NCBI RefSeq assembly: GCF_001754075.1
Contig: NZ_MIEH01000003.1
Span: forward strand, 23,822 to 87,821
DNA length: 64,000 nucleotides
Origin: Merdimonas faecis
GTDB taxonomy: Bacteria; Bacillota; Clostridia; Lachnospirales; Lachnospiraceae
Direction: 5' to 3'
Numbering within the stretch: the first letter of the stretch is position 1; each line of letters opens with the position of its first letter. The position numbers were made by a program, and so were the translations under genes. The notes beneath the pieces were generated by a model that worked only from the letters and a program-made list of their open reading frames with translations, made no database searches and was not told the DNA's origin. Shown here in pieces: positions 35,756-45,032 of the stretch.

Positions 35756-37675
35756 TTACGTTATTTTCTGAAACATATGCCGAACCTTATCTAAACGGCT
35801 GTTAGGACGGCGTGGCTGCAATACAGGCTCCCCGGAAATTTCTTGGTACCCTTTTAATTCGGTAAGGCAGACGCTTCTCCCATTTGTATAAAAATTTAAA
35901 TCATTCCTATATTCGCCGATGCAGCGGGCGGGGATTTCTCCCGTAAAAATAACTTCATCATTTTTAAGCAAGGTTGATTCAATCACTGCACAATACTTCG
36001 GTGCGTCATTATAAGCCCGTGAAATATATTCCTGCGGTGCAAAAAGGGTAAAGGAAAGGTATGGTTCCAATAATTGTGTTCCTGCTCTTTTCAATGCCTG
36101 TTCTAACACGATAGGAGCAAGGGAACGAAAATCTGCGGGGGTACTAACTGGACTGTAATAAACTCCATAGTCAAAACAAATTTCACAATCTGTCACTTCC
36201 CAACCGTATAAGCCTTGCTCCATTCCATAACGCACCCCTTCCATAACGGCATTTTGAAAACTTTGGTTTAAATAGCCGAGAGATACTTTGCTTTTAAACC
36301 GGGTTCCACTTCCGGCAGGAAGTGGCGTTACAGTTAAGCCAATGGATGCCCAAAACGGATTCGGCGGCACTTCAATATGAATCGTGTAACTGGCTGTTTT
36401 TAATGGCCTTTCCAGATAAATGACCGTAGGTTCTTTCACATTTATGTTCACATGGTATCGCTCTACTAACAGAGAGCATACAACCTCTAACTGGACTTTT
36501 CCTAAAAAAGAAATGATGATTTCATGCGTTATCGTATCCACATAGTAATGCAACAGCGGATCTGTATCTGCAATTTCCGTCAGGGCATTCAGCAGGAGGT
36601 CTCTTTGTTCCTGATTTTGCGGCTCCACCGTCGTCCGAAGCAAAGGAATCGGATTTTTTTCCCATGCCTTGCGCGGCAAAAGTTCTACATTTCCGAGAGT
36701 ATCATTCAGCTTCAGAGTGTCATTGGTCAAAATAACAATTTCTCCGCAACAGGCTGTGTCCGCCGGTATAATCTCTCCGTTTGACGGAATCCTCATTTCT
36801 GTGATTTTTAGTTTTTGATTTTGGGGCAGGAGAATCGTATCCCGTAAATGAAGTGTCCCGCTGTATAACCGCAAATAAACGAGCCGCTTTTTCTGGTCTG
36901 TGTACTCGATTTTAAAAACGCTTCCGCATAGCTCGGATTGATCGTTGTCCGCACCAGAAGTAAATGTTTCTGCAATCACTTCAATCAGCTTTTCAGTTCC
37001 GATATTGTTCTTTGCACTCCCATGATAAATAGGAAACAGGGAACCGTTTTGCATTCTTCTGCATTTCTCCCTCTGTAAATCTTGTATTTTCAAAGGTTCC
37101 CCCGCAATATATTTTTCCAAAAGTTCATCATTTCCAGCAATAATAGAATCCCATTTTTCTATATCCTCAATGTCTGTCAGAGACACTTCCGGAGTGAGCG
37201 AAACATCTTGCATAACCATGACATCATCAGAAAGTTTTTCTCTGATATTTTGATAAACGCTCTGTAAGTCAATGCCCTCCTGGTCTATCTTATTTACAAA
37301 AATAATCGTTGGGATTTTCATTTTCTGGAGCGCATGGAACAGTACCCGTGTTTGTGCCTGCACGCCGTCCTTTGCGGAAACTACTAAAATTGCTCCGTCA
37401 AGAACAGCAAGTGAGCGATATACTTCCGCCAAAAAGTCCATATGGCCGGGGGTATCGACAATATTGATCTTATAATTCTTCCAGCCGAAAGAAGTGACGG
37501 CCGTTTGAATGGTAATCCCACGCTGGCGTTCCAACAGCATGGTGTCTGTCCGCGTTGTTCCCTTATCTACACTCCCTAATTCCGGAACGGCTCCGCTGGT
37601 ATAGAGCAGGCTTTCTGTCAAAGTCGTTTTTCCTGCGTCTACATGAGCAAGAATGCCGATATTGATTATTTTCAT
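35756..37675 (-). CDS. tet: Ribosomal-protection tetracycline-resistance protein, Tet(O)/Tet(W)/Tet(32) group
   Basis: The 639-residue EF-G-like GTPase has G1 AHVDAGKT, G3 DTPGHMDF and G4 NKID, and the typical C-terminus [16 protein letters not shown]. It binds the ribosome and releases tetracycline. The length equals that of Tet(O), Tet(W) and Tet(32), but the exact class cannot be assigned by eye and a mosaic is possible. ATG 37675 lies 8 nt after GGAGG. A classic attenuator leader precedes it. Confidence 0.94.
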   Translation of the reverse strand: MKIINIGILAHVDAGKTTLTESLLYTSGAVPELGSVDKGTTRTDTMLLERQRGITIQTAVTSFGWKNYKINIVDTPGHMDFLAEVYRSLAVLDGAILVVSAKDGVQAQTRVLFHALQKMKIPTIIFVNKIDQEGIDLQSVYQNIREKLSDDVMVMQDVSLTPEVSLTDIEDIEKWDSIIAGNDELLEKYIAGEPLKIQDLQREKCRRMQNGSLFPIYHGSAKNNIGTEKLIEVIAETFTSGADNDQSELCGSVFKIEYTDQKKRLVYLRLYSGTLHLRDTILLPQNQKLKITEMRIPSNGEIIPADTACCGEIVILTNDTLKLNDTLGNVELLPRKAWEKNPIPLLRTTVEPQNQEQRDLLLNALTEIADTDPLLHYYVDTITHEIIISFLGKVQLEVVCSLLVERYHVNINVKEPTVIYLERPLKTASYTIHIEVPPNPFWASIGLTVTPLPAGSGTRFKSKVSLGYLNQSFQNAVMEGVRYGMEQGLYGWEVTDCEICFDYGVYYSPVSTPADFRSLAPIVLEQALKRAGTQLLEPYLSFTLFAPQEYISRAYNDAPKYCAVIESTLLKNDEVIFTGEIPARCIGEYRNDLNFYTNGRSVCLTELKGYQEISGEPVLQPRRPNSRLDKVRHMFQKIT

Positions 37676-37712
37676 GTGTTTGTCCTCCATTCAGCCCCCA
37701 AAGGGCATAAAA

Positions 37713-37747
37713 ATCCCCAGCAGCAAAATACTTTTACCGCTGGGGAT
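37713..37747 (-). terminator. Attenuator hairpin of the tet leader
   Basis: ATCCCCAGC (37713-37721) pairs with GCTGGGGAT (37739-37747) and is followed on the minus strand by TTTTTATGCCC. It matches the position and form of the terminator in tet(M)-type leaders. Confidence 0.8.
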
Positions 37748-37908
37748 ATAGCGAATAGACATACACATACATACAACGCACTGCAAGCAGCGGTCGCTCT
37801 TTTGATATGTCAAATATATAAGGCAAAAGTATTCTTAAAAAGGGTACAAAAAACTAAGCCCCTTGCAAGGGACGGTTACAATTCTTTGTTCCCACTATTT
37901 GATTATAG

Positions 37909-37932
37909 TTAATTAAGAATACCTTGCCGCAT
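37909..37932 (-). CDS. tet leader peptide MRQGILN
   Basis: ATG 37932 lies 8 nt after AAGGAG and opens a 7-codon frame ending TAA. The sequence around it closely follows the known tet(M) leader (AAGTAAGGAGTTAAAAATATG). Translation of it is thought to control read-through of the downstream hairpins. Confidence 0.65.
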   Translation of the reverse strand: MRQGILN

Positions 37933-37961
37933 ATTTTTAACTCCTTACTTGGAATAGAAAT

Positions 37962-37990
37962 ATTATAGCATATCGGCATTGAAAAAGAAA
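37962..37990 (-). promoter_or_regulatory. tet promoter
   Basis: On the minus strand TATAAT (37962-37967) is preceded after 17 nt by TTTCTT (37985-37990). It sits about 30 bp upstream of the leader peptide and within 110 bp of the Tn B end. Confidence 0.6.
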
Positions 37991-38068
37991 GTCCTGAAAC
38001 AAAATTTACGGAATAGTAGGCTGCTGTCTATCAATCTCTTGTGTGTTTCTTTATGACACATGAGCATT

Positions 38069-38191
38069 TGCGCCCGGATTGTCGTTGCCGTAACCCTCCA
38101 TGAGGTTGATAGCCCCCCAAATGCCAAGACCTGCGCCAAGCGCGATAACCAAAGTCTGCAATACACCAACTGCGCTGTTAAAGAAATCCAT
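38069..38191 (-). pseudogene. maff2, 5' fragment (ICE A)
   Basis: The first 41 codons encode MDFFNSAVGVLQTLVIALGA and continue to YGNDNPGA. The frame then runs into Tn B and stops at 38051 after five foreign residues. A GAGG precedes ATG 38191. The fragment lies 64 bp downstream of virD4, in the usual virD4-maff2-virB6 order. Confidence 0.85.
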
Positions 38192-38254
38192 ATAAACCTC
38201 GCTTTCTGCCGCTTTGCGGCTCAAAAAATGTTGTTGAAAATGAAAATGCCGCCG

Positions 38255-40039
38255 TTATTCCTCGGCGGCTGCGTCCTCGTCGGACAAATCTATTTCGTAT
38301 ATGTCAAAGGCTTCATCGGGCTTTACTATTGCCGGGCGGGTAGACATATACCGTTCCACATCAAAAGCGTTTTTCTTGTCGAAGTCGGAAAGGTATTTGT
38401 AGTTCGGGTGTTTCGTTATATCGTATTTGTCGCTTAAAAAGGGACGTACACCGCGTAGCTGCAAAATACATTTCCCACCGTCCATAACTGCTATTTCGTC
38501 CTGTGTCATCAACTCCTTTCCTAATTTTTGATAAGTAAGTCCATGAGAAACCTGCGTGCCGCGATTTTCGGAAGTGTTGAAACTGTCAATTGTTTCCCGT
38601 CCCAAGTTATCCGAAATATCCTTTGCATTTTTCCCACGTCCTCCCAAAAACAAGGTGCTGTCGGCATTATCAAGTATGATTTCTGCCGCGTCCTTGTAAA
38701 TGGCTTTTAGCTGGCTCTGCGATTGCAGAATGATAGAAGCGGACATTTCCCGGCTGCGGATTGTGGCAATCAGTTTATCAAATCGGGGTATCTGTCCGAT
38801 GTTCGCAAACTCGTCAAGCAAAAAGCGGACGTGAACAGGCAATTTGCCGTTATATTCGTCGTCCGCTTTGTCGCAAAGCAAATTGAAAAGCTGCGATTGC
38901 AGCATAGCGATAACAAAATTAAACGTGCTGTCCGTATCGCTCATTATGAGGAAAAGTGCGCTCTTTCTGTCGCCTAACGTGTCAAGTTCTAATTCGTCGT
39001 AGGACATGAGATCGCGCAATTCCTTAATATCAAAAGGCGCAAGCCTCGCACCGCAAGAAATGAGGATTGATTTTGCTGTTTTGCCCGCCGCCAATTTATA
39101 TTTTCGGTACTGCTTCACCGCGAAATGGTCGGGGTCGCGTTCTTCCAAGTCGGCAAACAGCAGATCGACGGGGCTTTGATATTCCTCGTCGTCCTCGCGG
39201 GCTTCGCTGGCGTTGATAAGTTCCAACAGGGTAATAAAGTTCATTTCCTCGGCGGGGGCTTCATACCAGATGTAGCCAACCAATGCGCAATACAATAACC
39301 TTTCCGCTTTTACCCAAAAATCCTCCGCACTTTTTTCTCCCTCGCCTTTGGTATTCGCTATCAACGTGTTTACCAGCTTCAAAATATCTTTCTCGCTGCG
39401 GATATACACAAAGGGGTTGTAGTGCATAGATTTTTTGAAGTTAATCGTATTCAGTACCTTAATGCGGTAGCCCGCCCGTTGCAGCAGCTTCCCGCACTCA
39501 ATCAAAACCGTACCTTTCGGGTCTGTCAAGACGTAAGAGGAATGAAGCTGCATTAAATTCGGCTTGACGAAAAACCTTGTTTTTCCGCTGCCGCTGCCGC
39601 CGATCACGACGACGTTCTTATTTCTTGCGTACTTCGGCTGCTTCGGGCGGCTGTTCATGGTAAGGCGTTCCGTCTGTGTCAAAATGATGTTGTTTTGAAA
39701 CTCCGGGTCTATGTAGGGCTTAATATCTTCGGCGTTTCCCCATCGGGCAGAGCCGTACTCCGCGCCCTTGCGGTATTTCTTCGCGTTTTTCCCTTTGACA
39801 TAGACAATCAAGCGGATAATCACCGCGCCGACAATGCCGACAAGCAAATCCAGCGGGTAAATGCTCGGCAAGGCACTTTCAAAGGCTGCGGAAAATCCCT
39901 GCGTGATATTCAGTATCTTTGCGGAAATATCCGCGCCGGGGGCAAGCCGCACCGCCTGTCCGACTTTATCAAAGAGATAGACAAAGAACACATAGGGGAT
40001 ATTCGGAAGTATTAGCTTTTTGTAGTTAATCTGCTTCAT
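38255..40039 (-). CDS. VirD4/TraG-type coupling protein (ICE A)
   Basis: The 594-residue protein has two N-terminal transmembrane segments, Walker A IGGSGSGKTRFF, a Walker B region (VRFLLDEFANIGQIP) and the usual FLGGRGKNAKDIS end region. It links the relaxosome to the type IV channel. Its ATG overlaps the stop of the PcfB gene by 4 bp. Confidence 0.92.
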   Translation of the reverse strand: MKQINYKKLILPNIPYVFFVYLFDKVGQAVRLAPGADISAKILNITQGFSAAFESALPSIYPLDLLVGIVGAVIIRLIVYVKGKNAKKYRKGAEYGSARWGNAEDIKPYIDPEFQNNIILTQTERLTMNSRPKQPKYARNKNVVVIGGSGSGKTRFFVKPNLMQLHSSYVLTDPKGTVLIECGKLLQRAGYRIKVLNTINFKKSMHYNPFVYIRSEKDILKLVNTLIANTKGEGEKSAEDFWVKAERLLYCALVGYIWYEAPAEEMNFITLLELINASEAREDDEEYQSPVDLLFADLEERDPDHFAVKQYRKYKLAAGKTAKSILISCGARLAPFDIKELRDLMSYDELELDTLGDRKSALFLIMSDTDSTFNFVIAMLQSQLFNLLCDKADDEYNGKLPVHVRFLLDEFANIGQIPRFDKLIATIRSREMSASIILQSQSQLKAIYKDAAEIILDNADSTLFLGGRGKNAKDISDNLGRETIDSFNTSENRGTQVSHGLTYQKLGKELMTQDEIAVMDGGKCILQLRGVRPFLSDKYDITKHPNYKYLSDFDKKNAFDVERYMSTRPAIVKPDEAFDIYEIDLSDEDAAAEE

Positions 40040-40509
40040 ATCTCGCGCCCCCTGTCCATTTTCTTTACCTTGTCGCGGGCGGCGTTAAGCTGCTTTGCCT
40101 TGTCCTTTGCAGCGGCAAGGGCTTTGCGGATAGAGGGCTTTTTCTCCCTGTTCAGCTTCTTTGCGGAAAACTCTTGAAACGCTGCGGTCATAACGTCTGC
40201 GTCCCGGCCTTTGAAAAACACAAGGTAGCGGGTCTGCTCGCCCTTAACCTTTTTCAGCGAAAAATCTATGTTGTATTTCTTCGCCGTACTCTCAAAGGCT
40301 TTAATATTGCTGTCGGTGATCTCGATGTTGGAAACACCCGCGTTCTGCTTCATAAGCTGCCGCATGGTCTGTTTCCCATGCGCGGGCTTGCTTTTCTGCT
40401 CCAAAAACTTTTGGATTGCTTTCTGCAACGCCTGTTCGGTAAGCCGCGCCGCGCCTTTTCCCACTTTGACGTATAGGGCAATCGTTTTTTGGGTTACTTC
40501 CTCCTGCAA
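40036..40509 (-). CDS. PcfB-family (DUF3801) protein (ICE A)
   Basis: The 157-residue basic protein contains ITDSNIKAFESTAKKYNIDF and YLVFFKGRDADVMTAAFQEF. This matches PcfB-like accessory proteins that precede the coupling protein and help present the relaxosome. Confidence 0.8.
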   Translation of the reverse strand: MQEEVTQKTIALYVKVGKGAARLTEQALQKAIQKFLEQKSKPAHGKQTMRQLMKQNAGVSNIEITDSNIKAFESTAKKYNIDFSLKKVKGEQTRYLVFFKGRDADVMTAAFQEFSAKKLNREKKPSIRKALAAAKDKAKQLNAARDKVKKMDRGREI

Positions 40510-40545
40510 GGTATCAACTCCTTTCCCGGTAAAATGCGGCTATGC

Positions 40546-41490
40546 TCATTCGCCGCCGTATAAGTCGTGATTGACAAGGGCGGTATAGTAGCTGTCAATG
40601 GTACTCGGCGCGTTGAACAGCACCGCTTTTAGATACTGCTTGATGTTGCGCACTTTGGTTGTGTTCTCCCTCATGCAATCCAAAACAAACTCAATATGGC
40701 TGCTGTTCAGCTTCAAAAATTTGGATTTCACCAGTTCGGCGGGGTAGTCGTCCCCGGCAATACGGATTGTCTTTCGCGCTGTGCAGACGGTTTCCAGCAT
40801 GAGGTCAACAATCTCATTTAGGCGGTCTTTGTCCATTTTGGGGTCTTGAATGAGAATGTCATACTCGATATTGTCCTTGATAATCTCCCTGTAAATCTCT
40901 ACTGCGCTATTGCTTTTCGCTTCCGTTCTTTTCCTTTCCGGCGGCGAAGCCGCTTCGCCCTGCTCAAAGGGCAAGGGATTTAGGGAATGGAATGGAAAGG
41001 AATGGGTACTTGATAAATCAGTAATTGATTTTTCTTTACTTGATATATCTTTATTTAATTGCGTTGGATTTTCCAACGTAGGTTTTTCCTGCGTAGGTTT
41101 TTCCAACGTTGGATTTTCCAATGTTGGATTTTCCAACGCAGGTAAATCCAATATAGGCGGCTGTCCGACGCTGGTAGCTGCTTCCGGCTCTCGCGGCTGC
41201 GGCTGCTCGTATATGACGTAATCCGCGCCCCGCAAGCGTCCCTTTTCGTCGCGTTCCCGGCTGCGCACGATATATCCGGCTTTTTCGAGTTCCTTTACCG
41301 CTTCGCGGATTGCGTCGATCTTCTCCCGGTTGATATGGGATAAGCCCGCAAGGGTATAATCCCAATCCTCCGGCAAGGACAGCATTTGCGAAAGCAAGCC
41401 TTTTGCTTTTAAGGACAATTCCTTGTTTCGCAAGTGGTGGTTGCTCATAACGGTATATCCCGTATTTCGCTCCACTCTGAAAACTGCCAT
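40546..41490 (-). CDS. RepA-like/DUF6017 helix-turn-helix protein (ICE A)
   Basis: The 314-residue protein has an N-terminal winged-helix part (MSNHHLRNKELSLKAKGLLS, then YTLAGLSHINREKIDAIREA), a repetitive linker (NPTLENPTLEKPTQEKPTLE) and a conserved C-terminal region (YDILIQDPKMDKDRLNEIVD). It is the usual first gene of the transfer operon and a likely replication initiator or regulator. The ATG is at 41490; the Shine-Dalgarno is GAGGAAG-like. Confidence 0.75.
   Translation of the reverse strand: MAVFRVERNTGYTVMSNHHLRNKELSLKAKGLLSQMLSLPEDWDYTLAGLSHINREKIDAIREAVKELEKAGYIVRSRERDEKGRLRGADYVIYEQPQPREPEAATSVGQPPILDLPALENPTLENPTLEKPTQEKPTLENPTQLNKDISSKEKSITDLSSTHSFPFHSLNPLPFEQGEAASPPERKRTEAKSNSAVEIYREIIKDNIEYDILIQDPKMDKDRLNEIVDLMLETVCTARKTIRIAGDDYPAELVKSKFLKLNSSHIEFVLDCMRENTTKVRNIKQYLKAVLFNAPSTIDSYYTALVNHDLYGGE
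41064..41153 (-). repeat. Six tandem 15-bp palindromic repeats inside the RepA-like gene
   Basis: Units of 15 bp contain TTGGATTTTCCAA or variants (TTGGA and TCCAA are complementary). They encode the five-residue NPTLE-type repeat. Being both palindromic and in frame, they could be protein-binding sites as well as a spacer. Confidence 0.65.
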
Positions 41491-41515
41491 TTTTCCTCAC
41501 TTCCTCTCTTGGTCT

Positions 41516-41540
41516 GCGTGGACAATTAGAAAGCCGTTTT
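41516..41540 (-). repeat. 25-bp repeat, inverted copy of 10813-10837
   Basis: GCGTGGACAATTAGAAAGCC and the next five bases are the exact reverse complement of 10813-10837. It lies 26 bp upstream of the RepA-like gene start. Confidence 0.6.
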
Positions 41541-41618
41541 CGGCTGTTTTGGTATTGCAATATGCCCTTTGCCGTTTTCGCGTCTGCAAAGCCGCATGAC
41601 ACAAGGGCTTTTGCCCGT

Positions 41619-41837
41619 CTATTTGTCCATGCTGGCGGGCGTTTTCCGCGTCCTTTTGCCGGGGCAATAGGGACACTCTTTGAAAACGCAAAACTCATAT
41701 TTCCACCCGGGGCGGTAGAAACGGCAAGTGCCGCAATCTTCATCATCTCCGGCACAACCGGATTGATAGCGGTCAAATCCCGGCTTCTGCTGCATGAGCA
41801 GTTCAAATGCCCGCTGCTTGCCTTTTATGAAATACAT
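41619..41837 (-). CDS. Small cysteine-rich protein (ICE A)
   Basis: The 72-residue protein has the cysteine block CAGDDEDCGTCRFYRPGW followed by CVFKECPYCPGKRT, suggesting metal binding. AAGGAGG lies 10 nt before ATG 41837. It is the first gene inside the right end of ICE A on the transfer strand. I do not recognise a named family. Confidence 0.65.
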   Translation of the reverse strand: MYFIKGKQRAFELLMQQKPGFDRYQSGCAGDDEDCGTCRFYRPGWKYEFCVFKECPYCPGKRTRKTPASMDK

Positions 41838-41866
41838 TCCGGCTGTACCTCCTTTCCTGCGGGCAT

Positions 41867-41913
41867 AAAAAAACGGCGTTACTTTCTCCCCAAAAGGGGT
41901 TAAGGTAACGCCG
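41867..41913 (-). terminator. Terminator at the right end of ICE A
   Basis: CGGCGTTAC (41874-41882) pairs with GTAACGCCG (41905-41913) with an inner CCCC/GGGG stem. The minus strand continues with seven T residues. It insulates the ICE operon from outside transcripts. Confidence 0.75.
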
Positions 41914-41995
41914 CTTGTGTGCGTATTCAGTTTTTAACACATTCCCTGTCTATCCGCTGTCCGCAAAACCATTGATTTTATTAGCTTTTTGCCGC

Positions 41996-42005
41996 TATCG
42001 CTATC
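41996..42005 (-). repeat. Right terminal inverted repeat of ICE A
   Basis: TATCGCTATC is the exact reverse complement of 3420-3429 and is 11 nt from the TT core at 42017-42018. Nothing else is seen between 41914 and 42016. Confidence 0.75.
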
Positions 42006-42018
42006 ACACCTCATTATT

Positions 42019-43450
42019 CCAGCGGCCCGGATTTCAAGCCATGCTTGCGGACATTGAAGCCGGGAAAGTGGGTACGGTCATCGTCAAGGACATGAGCCGG
42101 TTAGGGCGAAACTACTTGCAGGTAGGGTTTTACACGGAAATGCTGTTCCCTCAAAAGGGTGTGCGTTTTATCGCTGTCAACGATAATGTGGACAGTGCCA
42201 GCGAGGGCATGGACAACGATTTTACCCCGCTGCGAAATCTGTTCAATGAATGGCTGGTGAGAGATACGAGCAAGAAAATCAAGGCAGTGAAAAAGTCAAA
42301 AGGCATGAGCGGCAAGCCTGTTACCAGCAAGCCGGTTTACGGCTATGTGATGGACGAGGACGAGAATTTTATTATAGACGAGGAAGCCGCCCCGGTGGTG
42401 CAGCAGATTTACCAGCTTTGCCTTGCCGGGAACGGCCCGACCAAGATTGCCCGTATGCTGACGGAGCAGCAAATCCCCACGCCGGGGACGCTGGAATATC
42501 AGCGGACAGGCAGCACCCGCCGTTATCACCCAGGCTATGAGTGCAAATGGGCGACCAACACCGTCGTTCATATCCTCGAAAACCGAGAGTACACCGGATG
42601 TCTGGTGAACTTCAAAACGGAAAAGCCTTCTTATAAGGTCAAGCACAGCATAGAGAACCCCGTCGAGAAGCAGGCCATTTTCGAGAACCACCATGAGCCG
42701 ATCATCGACAAGGAAACATGGGAACGGGTGCAGGAGTTACGCAAACAGCGCAAACGCCCGAACCGCTACGATGAAGTGGGGCTGTTCTCCGGGATTTTGT
42801 TCTGCGCCGACTGCGGCCATGTGCTGTATCAGCAGCGGTATCAGAACAAAGACCGCAAACAGGACTGCTACATCTGCGGCAGCTACAAGAAGCGCACCCG
42901 CAACTGTACGGCGCACTTTATCCGCACCGATCTGTTGACCGCTGGTGTCCTGGCAAATCTCCGGCAAGTGACCGAATACGCAGCCAAGCATGAGAGCCGG
43001 TTTGTGAAACTACTTGTCCAGCAGAACGAGATCGGCGGCAAGCGAAAGACCGCCGCAGCCATCAAGCAGCTTGAACAGGCGCAGGAACGCATTTCTGAAA
43101 TCAGCCGCATTATCAAGCGGCTGTATGAGGACAATGTAAACGGCAAAATCAGCGATGAGCGTTTCATGGAACTGTCGGCTGACTACGAAGCCGAGCAAGC
43201 GGAGCTGAAAAAGAGAGCCGCCGCCCTGCAAGCCGAACTGGACAAGTCACAGGCAGCTACCGTCAACGCCGAGAAATTTATGGGCATTGTCCGCAAGCAC
43301 CTTGCCTTTGAAGAACTGACCCCCACTCTCTTGCGGGAAATGATCGAGAAAATTGTGGTGCATGAGTGCAGCTATGATGAGAACGGCACCCGCAGGCAGG
43401 ACATTGAGATTTATTACAGCTTTGTCGGCAAGATTGACTTGCCCGAATAA
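42019..43450 (+). pseudogene. tnpX: tnpX large serine recombinase, C-terminal fragment (Tn C)
   Basis: The frame from 42019 (C-CAG-CGG) encodes QRPGFQAMLADIEAGKVGTV and continues to YSFVGKIDLPE, 476 residues. These match the intact Tn B recombinase from residue 63 onward. The open frame upstream of 42019 belongs to the ICE A end and is not native. With 3224-3408 it would form a normal recombinase after ICE A excises. Confidence 0.93.
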
Positions 43451-43458
43451 CCGCCCGA

Positions 43459-43507
43459 CCTATCCGACACAATGGCCAAGTGTCGGATAGGAACGGCAAA
43501 ATTTTTT
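43459..43507 (+). terminator. tnpX terminator at the Tn C end
   Basis: CCTATCCGACAC (43459-43470) pairs perfectly with GTGTCGGATAGG (43480-43491), followed by AACGGCAAAATTTTTT. Only the element end follows before the maff2 remnant. Confidence 0.8.
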
Positions 43508-43540
43508 GCACTTCTATTGCTTCTTTATCACACATAAGCA

Positions 43541-43636
43541 AAGTCCCAGGGCATGAAGCAGCTCATGGCTGGCGCTGGCGTCGCCGTGGTCGGCATGGTC
43601 CTCGTACCCCTGCTCTCCAGCCTGTTCACCGTCTGA
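43541..43636 (+). pseudogene. maff2, 3' fragment (ICE D)
   Basis: The 31 codons encode KSQGMKQLMAGAGVAVVGMV and a hydrophobic end, cut by Tn C at exactly the codon where Tn B cuts the ICE A copy. The 5' half is beyond the left end of Tn C, outside the window. The gap to 43720 holds only the next ribosome-binding site. Confidence 0.85.
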
Positions 43637-43719
43637 TCGCTCCCGTCGTTAAGCTGTCATAAGAAATCCTTGCCGCCCCTGCCCCCAAGCGGGGGCGGCT
43701 GAAAGGAGGTTGACACCGT

Positions 43720-44589
43720 ATGGATTTCTTACTCGATGCCCTTACTGACTGGCTCAAGGAAATGTTGGTAGGCGGCATTATGAGCAACTTATCGGGGATG
43801 TTCGATAGCGTGAACCAGCAGGTCGCAGACATTGCGACACAGGTGGGCCAGACCCCTCAGGGCTGGAACGGGAGTATTTTCAGCATGATCCAAAATCTCT
43901 CCAACTCCATCATGGTGCCGATTGCTGGCGTGATCCTGGCTATCGTGATGACGCTGGAGCTGATTCAGATGATTACCGACAAGAACAACCTGCATGATGT
44001 GGACACCTGGATGATCTTCAAATGGGTGTTCAAATCTGCCGCTGCCATCCTCATCGTCTCAAACACCTGGAACATCGTGATGGGCGTGTTTGACGCAGCT
44101 CAAAGTGTGGTGGCGCAGGCGGCGGGCATCATCGGTTCCGACGCTTCCATCGACATCTCCTCTGTCATGACCGATATGGAGTCCCGGCTGATGGATATGG
44201 ACCTGGGGCCGCTGTTCGGCCTGTGGTTCCAGTCGCTCTTTATCGGCATTACCATGTGGGCGCTTTACATTTGTATCTTTATCGTGATTTATGGCCGTAT
44301 GATTGAGATTTACCTTGTGACCTCGGTGGCTCCCATCCCTATGGCCACCATGATGGGCAAGGAATGGGGCGGTATGGGCCAGAACTATCTGCGCTCGTTG
44401 ATCGCCCTGGGCTTCCAGGCATTTCTCATCATCGTCTGTGTGGCGATCTACGCCGTGCTGGTGCAGAGTATTGCCACCGAATCCGACATCATTATGGCCA
44501 TCTGGAGCTGCGTGGGCTATACGGTCCTGTTGTGCTTTACGCTCTTTAAGACCGGCAGCCTCGCAAAATCCGTTTTCAATGCACATTAA
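43720..44589 (+). CDS. VirB6/TrbL-like channel membrane protein (ICE D)
   Basis: The 289-residue polytopic protein is strongly similar to 24610-25473 and shares YGRMIEIYLVTSVAPIPMAT and FTLFKTGSLAKSVF. AAAGGAGG lies 10 nt before ATG 43720. It is the likely inner-membrane channel subunit. Confidence 0.87.
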   Translation: MDFLLDALTDWLKEMLVGGIMSNLSGMFDSVNQQVADIATQVGQTPQGWNGSIFSMIQNLSNSIMVPIAGVILAIVMTLELIQMITDKNNLHDVDTWMIFKWVFKSAAAILIVSNTWNIVMGVFDAAQSVVAQAAGIIGSDASIDISSVMTDMESRLMDMDLGPLFGLWFQSLFIGITMWALYICIFIVIYGRMIEIYLVTSVAPIPMATMMGKEWGGMGQNYLRSLIALGFQAFLIIVCVAIYAVLVQSIATESDIIMAIWSCVGYTVLLCFTLFKTGSLAKSVFNAH

Positions 44590-44609
44590 CCAGGAAGGAG
44601 GTAATCCCT

Positions 44610-45032
44610 TTGGCTTATGTACCTGTACCCAAGGATCTTACGAAAGTCAAAACCAAGGTCGCGTTCAACTTAACCAAGAGGCAGCTTGTCTGCTTCGGCG
44701 GCGGTGCGCTGATCGGCGTACCGCTTTTCTTCCTGCTCCGGGGGCCTGTGGGAAACAGCGTGGCTGCCATGTGTATGATGCTGGTCATGCTGCCCTTCTT
44801 CATGCTGGCGATGTATGAAAAACACGGTCAGCCCCTGGAAAAGATCGTGGGCAATATCATCAAGGTGGCCGTCATCCGGCCCAAGGAGCGCCCGTATCAG
44901 ACCAACAACTTCTATGCCGTTTTGGAACGGCAGGAAAAACTCGACAAGGAGGTGTATGACATTGTTCACGGTAATCAAAAGCTGGCTGCACCGGCTGTTC
45001 GGAAAAGACGAAAAGACCGCGCAGCCGGTTAA
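44610..45032 (+). CDS. PrgI-family membrane protein (ICE D)
   Basis: The 140-residue protein starts at TTG 44610 (MAYVPVPKDLTKVKTKVAFN), 8 nt after GGAGG, and has two transmembrane helices. It is the VirB3-like partner of VirB4. No radical SAM gene lies before it, unlike in ICE A. Confidence 0.86.
   Translation: MAYVPVPKDLTKVKTKVAFNLTKRQLVCFGGGALIGVPLFFLLRGPVGNSVAAMCMMLVMLPFFMLAMYEKHGQPLEKIVGNIIKVAVIRPKERPYQTNNFYAVLERQEKLDKEVYDIVHGNQKLAAPAVRKRRKDRAAG

Larger units (their letters stand above)
25637..38068 (-). mobile_element. Tn B: complete 12.4-kb Tn4451-like mobilizable transposon in maff2 of ICE A
   Basis: It is flanked by the two halves of maff2 with an AA core at 25635-25636 and 38067-38068. 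Its ends are imperfect inverted repeats, 16 of 20 matching inward from the core and ending in ATAAAGAA. Its backbone (tnpX, tnpW, dnaC-like, repA, cysteine-rich, relaxase, mobC) is collinear with Tn C. The distal third carries a sigma/HTH pair, an rRNA methyltransferase, an AraC-type regulator and a ribosomal-protection tet gene. Confidence 0.92.

Noticed and set aside
41915..42018. Native N-terminus for the C-terminal tnpX fragment
   Set aside because: The 35 codons before 42019 belong to the ICE A right end and contain its terminal inverted repeat; the match to TnpX begins exactly at the core.
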